Assembly (NCBI GenBank): GCA_964616545.1
Contig: CAZTUA010000032.1
Location: 1 to 64,000, forward strand
DNA from: JAQVEM01 sp964616545
GTDB lineage: Bacteria; Actinomycetota; Humimicrobiia; Humimicrobiales; Humimicrobiaceae
Length of the DNA: 64,000 nucleotides
Reading direction: 5' to 3'
Position 1 is the stretch's first letter, and the number at the start of each line of letters is the position of its first letter. Under the pieces are notes generated by a model, which made no database searches, was not told the DNA's origin, and saw only the letters and a program-made list of their open reading frames with translations. The translations under genes were made by a program, and so were the position numbers. This document shows positions 53,806 to 60,614 of the stretch, piece after piece.

Positions 53806-54678
53806 ATGAAAAATAGAATTTTTAAAAGCGAAGTTATAGATATCATAAAAGGAGCCATATCAGAGGATTTAAATGGCACCGGTGATATTACATCACAGTA
53901 TCTCATTCCTCGGGGTAAGGCTTCTTCCTCTTATATTATTTGCAAGGAAGCCGGCGGTGCTGTTCTAAGCGGTCTTGATATCGCGGTTTTTACTCTTGAA
54001 GAAATTGATAACAGCATAATAGTTGAAAAACTAAAAAAAGACGGTGATATCCTTAAATATAAAGATAAAATCTGCAATATAGAGGGCCCTGCCCTATCAA
54101 TTTTAAAGGCTGAAAGAACATGCCTTAATTTTATCCAGCATATGTCAGGAATTGCCACGCTTACGGCTAAATTTGTTGATATTGCCGGCCCGTACGGAGT
54201 AAAAATTAAGGATACAAGAAAAACAAAACCTCTTCTCCGCAAAATTGAAAAATATGCAGTGCTGTGCGGGGGCGGGTGTAATCACCGTTTTGGGCTCTTT
54301 GACAGTGTACTTATCAAAGACAATCATATAACTGCAGCTGGAGGCGTTCTGGAAGCCATTGATGGCATCAGGGCAAATGCTCCCTCAAATACAGAAATTG
54401 AAGTTGAGGTCAGAGATTTCAGGCAGCTTGACGATGCAATAGCAGCAGACGCAGATATTATAATGCTCGATAATATGGATCCGGCTGAAATGAAAAAGGC
54501 AGTTGAAATAATAAAAAAGAAAAAGGGCGGCTCCTGCACTGTCGAAGCTTCTGGAAATATTAATCTTGATAACCTTGAAGAAATATGCAGAACAGGAGTC
54601 GATATAATTTCCGTCGGGGCTCTCACACATTCTGCTCCGGCAGCTGATTTTTCCATGGAATTTAAAGAGGATATCTAA
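53806..54678 (+). CDS. nadC: Nicotinate-nucleotide pyrophosphorylase (quinolinate phosphoribosyltransferase)
   Basis: Converts quinolinate and PRPP to nicotinate mononucleotide. Core motifs are IKDTRKTKPLLR, VLCGGGCNHRFGLFD and IKDNHI, and EVEVRDFRQLDDAI precedes the second half of the barrel. 290 residues is typical. It ends the nadABC operon, giving the complete route from aspartate to NaMN. Confidence 0.96.
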   Translation: MKNRIFKSEVIDIIKGAISEDLNGTGDITSQYLIPRGKASSSYIICKEAGGAVLSGLDIAVFTLEEIDNSIIVEKLKKDGDILKYKDKICNIEGPALSILKAERTCLNFIQHMSGIATLTAKFVDIAGPYGVKIKDTRKTKPLLRKIEKYAVLCGGGCNHRFGLFDSVLIKDNHITAAGGVLEAIDGIRANAPSNTEIEVEVRDFRQLDDAIAADADIIMLDNMDPAEMKKAVEIIKKKKGGSCTVEASGNINLDNLEEICRTGVDIISVGALTHSAPAADFSMEFKEDI

Positions 54679-54781
54679 CACTTAAATAATTGCTTTTTTA
54701 AAGACATTATTAAAACTTTGTGGGATAAAATGGGCTTTAAGTGTTGTAATAATGATAAATAGTTTTATAATTAAAGCAATT
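54677..54781. repeat. Interleaved inverted repeats (pseudoknot topology) after nadC
   Basis: AACACTTAAA (54677-54686) pairs with TTTAAGTGTT (54736-54745), and AATTGCTTT (54688-54696) pairs with AAAGCAATT (54773-54781). The order A-B-A'-B' means the two stems can form a pseudoknot or act as mutually exclusive structures. The first arm overlaps the nadC stop codon. AT-rich composition raises the chance of coincidence. Confidence 0.4.
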
Positions 54782-54882
54782 TGGTGTGGTTAATCGTAAA
54801 TATAAAGAGGTTATGCCTTGGATAAAGAACCAGGACAACGGCAAAAGTTACTGATTAATTTACCTTTTTTAAAAACGGAGGT

Positions 54883-54905
54883 AAAAAAAAGGCGTGTAAG
54901 CCTTT
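54883..54905 (-). terminator. Terminator-like hairpin in the nadC-mgtE gap
   Basis: Stem AAAGGC/GCCTTT (54888-54893 and 54900-54905) around a six-base loop. On the minus strand it is followed by eight T residues, an intrinsic terminator; on the plus strand the tail is ATTTT, so it may be weakly bidirectional. No annotated minus-strand gene ends here, which raises the possibility of an unannotated minus-strand transcript. Confidence 0.45.
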
Positions 54906-54930
54906 ATTTTACTGAAATTTAAAATTGAGT

Positions 54931-54972
54931 TTATAACCTCCATTTTTAAAAAAGATAGAATGGAGGTTATAA
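54931..54972 (+). promoter_or_regulatory. 14-bp hairpin that hides a Shine-Dalgarno sequence
   Basis: TTATAACCTCCATT (54931-54944) and AATGGAGGTTATAA (54959-54972) are perfect inverted copies with a 14-base loop. The 3' arm contains GGAGG positioned 5 bases before the ATG of the small reading frame at 54972. In RNA this would hide the ribosome site. It is placed 220 bases upstream of the Mg2+ transporter gene. Confidence 0.45.
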
Positions 54973-55148
54973 TGCACAAATTTACATTCTGCAAATCGTC
55001 AGGTGCAATTATCACCGCTCTTTTTTCTGAACCTTCCATAAAACCGGTAATAGCCGGATATAGCCAGGCATATATTTCTACTATTTTATTTGCGGCAGCT
55101 TTTTTATTTAATAAATTTAGCAAATTTATCCCTGTATACCGTTTATGA
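54972..55148 (+). CDS. Possible small protein upstream of mgtE
   Basis: A 58-codon frame starting MHKFTFCKSSGAIITA with GGAGG five bases upstream, containing a hydrophobic stretch (about 33-46, ISTILFAAAFLF). No family is recognised. The ribosome site lies in a strong hairpin. It ends 42 bases before mgtE. A leader peptide or small membrane protein is possible, but an 84-codon frame also exists on the opposite strand, and neither frame has clear support. Confidence 0.3.
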   Translation: MHKFTFCKSSGAIITALFSEPSIKPVIAGYSQAYISTILFAAAFLFNKFSKFIPVYRL

Positions 55149-55190
55149 TAGACTTTTATATATTTTTGTATGGGAAAGGAGGAATCTTTA

Positions 55191-56546
55191 ATGTTAAGTT
55201 ACGAAGAATATGAAATAGTTGAAAAAATCAACGAGCTTGTTGAAAAAAAAGACTGGAAAGAAATAAAAAAAATACTTGCAGAGCTTCCTCCTTCGGATAT
55301 TGCCTATATATTTGAAAATGCCGGCAGTGAAACTGAGTTACTCCTATTCCGCCTTCTCTCCAATGAGAAAGCAGCAAAAGTTTTTTCCGAGCTCGAACTG
55401 GATGAGCAGGAGTCCATTTTAAAAAATATTGGCAACAAAAAGGTAAAACAGCTTATCCTGGAGCTTCCCCCCGATGATAGAACAGAAATATTCGGCGACC
55501 TTCCCGGAAACATCACACAAAAACTATTGAATATTTTACCATCTGCCGAACGAAAAGAGGCCCTGAGTCTGCTCTGTTATTCCGAAGAGAGTGTCGGAAG
55601 GATAATGACCCCGGAATATATCGCGGTAAAATCAAAATGGACAATAGAAAAGGCACTGGCCCATATAAGGGAGCTCGGAAAAGATGCCGAAACCGTAAAT
55701 ATGATTTATGTTGTTGATAATAAATGGCACCTGATTGACAGCCTGCCTATCAGAAAATTTATCCTGGCCAATCCTAAAGATAGTATTGAATCAATTATGG
55801 ATTATAAATTTATTTCTATATCTGCATATGAGGACCAGGAAGAAGCAGCAAGAAAAATAAAAAAATACAACCTTGTAGCTCTTCCTGTAGTGGACAGGGA
55901 AGGCGTACTTATGGGCATAGTGACAATTGATGATATACTGGATATACTGGAAGAAGAGACAACCGAGGATTTTCATAAAGGCGCCGCCGTTTCCCCGGTT
56001 GGAATAAACTATACTACTGCATCACCGTTTGTACTTTACAGTAAAAGAGTCATATGGCTTGCAATACTTCTGCTAACAGGATTTATTTCTTCTACGATAG
56101 TGTCCCATTTCCGGCTTACCATTGAGTCGGTTATTGCCCTTTCTTTCTTCATACCTGTCCTGATAGGCACAGGAGGTAACACTTCAACACAGTCCGCGAC
56201 CCTCATTATCCGCGCCATATCAACAGGCGACCTTACACTGCGCAAATGGTTTTCTGTTATAAGGAAAGAGCTTGTTACGGGCCTTCTGCTTGGCGTATCT
56301 ATCGGAGGAATTTTTTTCCTGAGAAGCTTTATATTCAAGGAGGGCATTCAGCTGGCGTTAACCCTCGGGCTTTCAACATTTAGTATAATAATGGTAGCCA
56401 ATCTTATCGGTGCATTGCTTCCAATATTTCTTACCAGGTTAAAACTTGACCCGGCAGTTATAAGCAGCCCGCTCCTTACCACGGTGGTTGACTCTCTGGG
56501 GCTGCTGATCTATTTTTATATAGCACAGCTTATTTTTAGATTGTAA
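55191..56546 (+). CDS. mgtE: Magnesium transporter MgtE
   Basis: Homodimeric Mg2+ channel of 451 residues. The N domain (about 5-125, with LPPSDIAYIFENA), a CBS pair (about 130-250, RIMTPEYIAVK; MGIVTIDDILDILEEE) and five transmembrane helices (about 280-450) follow in order. GTGGNTSTQSATLIIR and TTVVDSLGLLIYF hold the pore residues, including the conserved Asp. Start is the ATG at 55191 with AAAGGAGG eight bases before; the ATG at 55170 lies upstream of this site. No M-box riboswitch is recognisable in the leader. Confidence 0.95.
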   Translation: MLSYEEYEIVEKINELVEKKDWKEIKKILAELPPSDIAYIFENAGSETELLLFRLLSNEKAAKVFSELELDEQESILKNIGNKKVKQLILELPPDDRTEIFGDLPGNITQKLLNILPSAERKEALSLLCYSEESVGRIMTPEYIAVKSKWTIEKALAHIRELGKDAETVNMIYVVDNKWHLIDSLPIRKFILANPKDSIESIMDYKFISISAYEDQEEAARKIKKYNLVALPVVDREGVLMGIVTIDDILDILEEETTEDFHKGAAVSPVGINYTTASPFVLYSKRVIWLAILLLTGFISSTIVSHFRLTIESVIALSFFIPVLIGTGGNTSTQSATLIIRAISTGDLTLRKWFSVIRKELVTGLLLGVSIGGIFFLRSFIFKEGIQLALTLGLSTFSIIMVANLIGALLPIFLTRLKLDPAVISSPLLTTVVDSLGLLIYFYIAQLIFRL

Positions 56547-56568
56547 GGTATCTGTATGTTTCTTATTG

Positions 56569-57573
56569 CTAAATCCTGGCCTTTACTGATTCTTTAAGGG
56601 ATTTATTCACCGCTTCCAGAATCCTGAGATCGTAAAGCGCCACTTCCGATGTATAGTAAGGTCTCGATTGTTTTTCAAGGCAATCAACAAAATCTTCCCA
56701 CATTTTATAATACGGGTCCGTTTCCTTTATCTCTATTATATCTTTTTCGCCGTTATTTTCTTCCACTACGATTTTTTTATCTTCATCATAAAAAGCAAGG
56801 CCTTTTGTTCCCCTTGCAACCAGGTAATTCCGGTCTCCGTTCAGATAATATGAGTTAGAAAAATTACCGATCAATTTATTGCTGTATTCAAAAACCATAG
56901 ACTCATAGTCATAATCACCATAAGACTGCTCCCTGTGCCTGGCTCCTGCAGCAAAAACTGTGATAGGTTTGCCGAAAATTTTTGTAAGCATTGAAATTTC
57001 GTGAATGCCCCCATCCAGAAGCATACCGAGAGGATACTGCGCATTCATTCTCCAATCCGTATTCCCGTAATTTAAGTTATCACCCTCTCTGTAGCCTATA
57101 TAATCATGTAAAGCTCTTTCGAACATGAGTATATCCCCGAGCCTGCCGGAATTTATTATTTTTATCATTTCATCGGTAAATTTCCTGTAAACATATTGCT
57201 CGAGAACATAAATCTTCTTCCCGCTTTCTTTTTCCTTTTTTATAAGCTCTTCAGCATCCCTGACATTCGTGGCCATTGGCTTTTCGGTAAACACATCTTT
57301 CCCGGCATTAAGGGCTTCCTTTGCGACAACAGGATTCATCGGTATCGGAGTCATTACGAGCACTGCATCAATAACCGGCTCTCTTACCAGTTCCTTATAA
57401 TCGGTATAAAAAGGCAGATCTGGATACTCTTTCTTTACCTTATTTCTACTCTTCTCACTCCTTGCACAAAAAGCTGCTATTTCAAAATTTTTTTCAAATT
57501 TTTTTAAAATATTCTTATGCACCCTTTCCCATATGATACCGGGCCCTATTATACCCATACGGATCCTATCCAT
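56569..57573 (-). CDS. Gfo/Idh/MocA-family oxidoreductase
   Basis: NAD(P)-dependent sugar or inositol dehydrogenase-like enzyme of 334 residues. The N-terminal Rossmann motif is GIIGPGIIWERVH. AVLVMTPIPMNPVVAKEALN and DVFTEKPMATNVRDAEEL (the E-K-P motif) are diagnostic; DGGIHEISMLTKIFG contains the catalytic D and H. Substrate is not predictable. It ends 22 bases from the convergent mgtE gene and is separated by 125 bp from the asparagine synthetase-like gene upstream. Confidence 0.88.
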   Translation of the reverse strand: MDRIRMGIIGPGIIWERVHKNILKKFEKNFEIAAFCARSEKSRNKVKKEYPDLPFYTDYKELVREPVIDAVLVMTPIPMNPVVAKEALNAGKDVFTEKPMATNVRDAEELIKKEKESGKKIYVLEQYVYRKFTDEMIKIINSGRLGDILMFERALHDYIGYREGDNLNYGNTDWRMNAQYPLGMLLDGGIHEISMLTKIFGKPITVFAAGARHREQSYGDYDYESMVFEYSNKLIGNFSNSYYLNGDRNYLVARGTKGLAFYDEDKKIVVEENNGEKDIIEIKETDPYYKMWEDFVDCLEKQSRPYYTSEVALYDLRILEAVNKSLKESVKARI

Positions 57574-57698
57574 AATTTATACCCTTCCTTTCATTCAGAT
57601 ATAATGATAATTTTAAACAGAGATGATCTGTGCTTTTATTATACTACTTTACGGTTAAAGGTTAAAAAAGGGAGCTCAGGAAGCATAATTTAATTTAT

Positions 57699-59198
57699 TC
57701 ATGCCTGGTTAAAATCCTGTGTAAGAGCTATAACATTATTAAAATCTATATCAGAAAAGCAATCTTTAAATATTTTATAATAGTAAACTTCTTCTTTATT
57801 TCTTAACTTCACATTTCCGGGAAGTTCTCTTATTTTCTCAAACTCTTTATCTGTTATCGTGTCTTCAATTTTTCTTTCAAGGGTATTTTCTATCCCGGAG
57901 CCCTCCCAGAATTTATCTTTTGCTCTCCAGGTAATATCTTCCGGCAGATATCCGGAGGCTACTTTTCTCAGTATATATTTCCCTGTATTTTTATCTTTCC
58001 GTACCTTCATTTCCGGAGATATTCTCAGAACAAAATCAAGAAGACCGTCATCCAGTATGGGCAGTTTTGTATTTACACTGTAAGCATTTGCAGTCCTATC
58101 AACCCTCTGCAGTGCAGTATTATGAAGACTGTTTATAGATTTTATTAGCTCCTGCTGGATTAATTTTGAAGAATTGAACTCCAGGAAATAATTGTACCCG
58201 GCAAAAAGCTCATCTCCCCCTTCACCAGAGAATACAACATCAGAATCAGATGATATTTTTGAAACAATCATATTGCCCAGCGAACTTCTAACCAGCGGGG
58301 CATCAAATGATTCCAGACAGTATATCACTCTTGGGATACTGAAAAACAATTCATCTGCATCCAGCCTGTATTCTGTATGTTTTGTTCCCAGGTAATCTGC
58401 AACTTTTCTTGCTGATAACAGGTCAGGTGAATTTTCAAATCCCACCGAGTATGTATACACTTTATCCGTAAACTCTTTAAGCAGCGCCGCTATGATACTT
58501 GAATCAAGTCCGCCGCTAAGCCAGACTCCAAATTTTAGATAATTGCCGGATATCCTCCTATCTACTGATTTTAGCAGCTGGTCCTTTAGCTCCTCTTCCA
58601 GTTTTTTATCTGCCTCATCTTCCAGCAGTGAGAAATCCCCGTTATCAATCTTTTTAATTGTTTCCGGATTATCAGAATTCAACATGCAGGAGCCGGGGGG
58701 CAATTCCCTGATGTCTGTTCCAGAGTTAATCAGTGACTTAATCTCCGAGGCAAACATTAAATCTTCTCTATCTTTTAAATAGTAAAGGGGTTTTCTGCCG
58801 ATTACATCCCTGATAATATATATATCTCCATTTGAATCAGCTAAGATAAGAACAAAGGAACCCCTGAATTCTTTAAATATGTTTTTCCCTGCGATATCAA
58901 ATAAAATATTTATTTTTTCGGTACCGGAAATTAATTTATTATCTTTAGTTCCACCATCTTTAATATTATACTTTAAAAACAGCTTATCCAGGTTATAAAT
59001 TTTCCCGTCAAGCAGAATTACTCTGCCCTCAACTGTGTTATTCAGCCTGTAATTAGTGTTAATTCCAATATAACTTCCGCAAACACTATAAATTTTTCTT
59101 TTTTTGCCCCTGTGTGAAATTTTTTCCAGAAGTATATCTACTTTTTTCCTGTTTTTTTTATTTTTTTCAGAACTAATAATTCCAGCAAGTCCGCCCAT
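57699..59198 (-). CDS. Asparagine synthetase-like protein with inactivated glutaminase domain
   Basis: AsnB-type layout of 499 residues. The synthetase domain is intact: PP-loop GVWLSGGLDSSIIAALL, FSGEGGDELFAGYNYF and the ILDDGLLDFVLRI region. The N-terminal Ntn glutaminase domain has the fold but not the chemistry. It starts MGGLAGI where AsnB has MCGIAGI, so the nucleophile is Gly2. N74, E76 and D98 of E. coli AsnB correspond to D64, K66 and G92. The protein probably uses free ammonia or a different amine. The ATG at 59196-59198 has GGGGTGAT upstream; the frame extends 14 codons further. Confidence 0.85.
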   Translation of the reverse strand: MGGLAGIISSEKNKKNRKKVDILLEKISHRGKKRKIYSVCGSYIGINTNYRLNNTVEGRVILLDGKIYNLDKLFLKYNIKDGGTKDNKLISGTEKINILFDIAGKNIFKEFRGSFVLILADSNGDIYIIRDVIGRKPLYYLKDREDLMFASEIKSLINSGTDIRELPPGSCMLNSDNPETIKKIDNGDFSLLEDEADKKLEEELKDQLLKSVDRRISGNYLKFGVWLSGGLDSSIIAALLKEFTDKVYTYSVGFENSPDLLSARKVADYLGTKHTEYRLDADELFFSIPRVIYCLESFDAPLVRSSLGNMIVSKISSDSDVVFSGEGGDELFAGYNYFLEFNSSKLIQQELIKSINSLHNTALQRVDRTANAYSVNTKLPILDDGLLDFVLRISPEMKVRKDKNTGKYILRKVASGYLPEDITWRAKDKFWEGSGIENTLERKIEDTITDKEFEKIRELPGNVKLRNKEEVYYYKIFKDCFSDIDFNNVIALTQDFNQA

Positions 59199-59315
59199 TT
59201 TTAAAATCACCCCAATAATGTACATGCGTAACTGACTCATTTAAACAAGGATTTTTTAAAATGCCCATTTAATTAAAAGTGCTTTTTAGTTTAACAGATT
59301 CTTCCCGATACTTCA

Positions 59316-59341
59316 AGGCAGCCAGGATCAGGAAGCTGCCT
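59316..59341. repeat. GC-rich hairpin upstream of the asparagine synthetase-like gene
   Basis: AGGCAGC (59316-59322) and GCTGCCT (59335-59341) form a perfect 7-bp stem with a 12-base loop in an otherwise AT-rich 251-bp gap. There is no T-run on either side. It could be part of a structured leader RNA of the downstream gene or of a small RNA, or a remnant of coding DNA. Confidence 0.4.
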
Positions 59342-59449
59342 AAAAATGGGTTAAATTAACAGTTACCGCCTCCGGAATACTATTAGATATGACTTTTATT
59401 TCGTATTTTATGCAGGACACGGAATATATTTTAGTTAAATGCAGTTATT

Positions 59450-60388
59450 TTATAACCCCAGTTTTTTCCTAATCTCGGGAATTTTTTCCCTGGCAGCTTC
59501 TCTGCCTCTCTGAATAATCTGGCTTCCGTGCATTAAATCAAAGAATCCAAAGTCTCCAACTTCAGGTTCTATTAATATATCCGCGTTTTTAATATAACTT
59601 TTTATAAGCTCTCTATGCATTATATTAAAGCTGGTATCAAGAACCCCCTTTACTGATAGTAATTCAAGATTATCTTTTAGAGGTTCTGATTTCTTTTTAA
59701 ATTTGAATATTTTATTTCCTGAAGCTCTGACAGTATTTTTGGACACGTTTGAAGGGTCTCCATTATCGCCTTTGCGGCAATTAAAATCTTCAGGTAAAAA
59801 TTTTTTATATTTATCCCTGTCTTTTTCAAATTTAACTGATGAGGCTATCGTAAAGTTAATATTCATTGTTTTGATAGCTTCGGTTGGGAGCGGCTCTATC
59901 AGCCCTCCGTCAACAAGAATCCTGCCATCCATGTATACCGTAGAAAAAAAGCCGGGGATAGAAATAGAAGCCCTTACTGCATCAATTAATTTTCCTTCCG
60001 ATAAAATTACTCTCTCTCTCTTAACCAGGTCCACTGCAACACAGCAGAACGGTATCCGGCAGCTGCTGAAAGTCTTTTTCCCAAGGAATTTTTCCAGTAC
60101 TTCCTCAACTTTCTTTCCGTTTATAATTCCGGTTCGCGATACTACAATATCAGAGAAAAGCAGGAAACTTTTCCAGTTCATTGACTTTACATAGGATTTT
60201 ATTTCTTCAAGAGTTATGCCCGAACAATAAAATGCGCCAATAATGGCGCCCATGCTTGTACCTGCTATTGCATCCGGTCTTATTCCCAGACCCTCGATTA
60301 CCTCAAGGACGCCTACATGCGAAAGACCTCTTGCGGCACCCCCGCTTAATGCCAGTCCAACTTTTCTTTTTCTTCCAAAGATACTCAA
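59450..60388 (-). CDS. Patatin-like phospholipase (RssA/NTE family)
   Basis: A 312-residue cytoplasmic or membrane-associated lipid hydrolase. The oxyanion glycine loop is LSGGAARGLSHVGVLEVI, the nucleophile elbow is GTSMG, and the catalytic Asp is in LVDGGLIEPLP, giving the Ser-Asp dyad. A basic, lysine-rich insertion of about 60 residues follows the Asp motif. The final helix has DLMHGSQIIQRGREAAREK, typical of RssA-type proteins. It is transcribed away from the lytic transglycosylase and towards the asparagine synthetase-like gene. Confidence 0.88.
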   Translation of the reverse strand: MSIFGRKRKVGLALSGGAARGLSHVGVLEVIEGLGIRPDAIAGTSMGAIIGAFYCSGITLEEIKSYVKSMNWKSFLLFSDIVVSRTGIINGKKVEEVLEKFLGKKTFSSCRIPFCCVAVDLVKRERVILSEGKLIDAVRASISIPGFFSTVYMDGRILVDGGLIEPLPTEAIKTMNINFTIASSVKFEKDRDKYKKFLPEDFNCRKGDNGDPSNVSKNTVRASGNKIFKFKKKSEPLKDNLELLSVKGVLDTSFNIMHRELIKSYIKNADILIEPEVGDFGFFDLMHGSQIIQRGREAAREKIPEIRKKLGL

Positions 60389-60614
60389 ATTTTATGCAAT
60401 CTCCTTTTATCTCTTAAAGAATATAATTATAATAATGATTATATCACTTTGCAGTTCTATTTTAGTATTATTATTAGTTATACTTCAAATATCCATATTG
60501 CAGCCTTCATTTTTTATTATCCTCTGCCATGAGTGACTTAATTATTTATTTTATTTATAATTGTACCATTATAAGGTAAAACTTTACTGGGTTTTACAGC
60601 CTGTTATTAACTTT

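Larger units (their letters stand above)
54787..55190. other. Rest of the nadC-mgtE intergenic region
   Basis: Besides the hairpins and small frame listed separately, this stretch contains TGCC...GGCA with an inner CCTTGG/CCAGG stem (about 54815-54845) and a TTTACC...GGTAAA stem (54859-54884). The density of potential stems is higher than in any other gap of the window. It resembles a structured leader or small RNA region, but I recognise no known RNA family. Confidence 0.35.

Noticed and set aside
54869..55123. 84-codon minus-strand frame in the nadC-mgtE gap
   Set aside because: Starts at TTG without a ribosome site and is antisense to the small plus-strand frame; no motif. Only the T-run hairpin near its end hints at minus-strand transcription.
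54679..55190. M-box (ykoK) Mg2+ riboswitch before mgtE
   Set aside because: I looked for the conserved GGTGAGGCTCC and GCTGCTGCCC-type segments and found none.
57661..57711. Terminator after the asparagine synthetase-like gene
   Set aside because: GCAT/ATGC and CAG/CTG can pair around the stop codon and CCTTTTTT follows, but the stem is interrupted and has a 14-base loop. Noted only as a possible further case of a stop codon inside a stem.
59199..59449. T-box leader before the asparagine synthetase-like gene
   Set aside because: No AGGGTGGNACCGCG core and no adjacent terminator/antiterminator pair on the minus strand.
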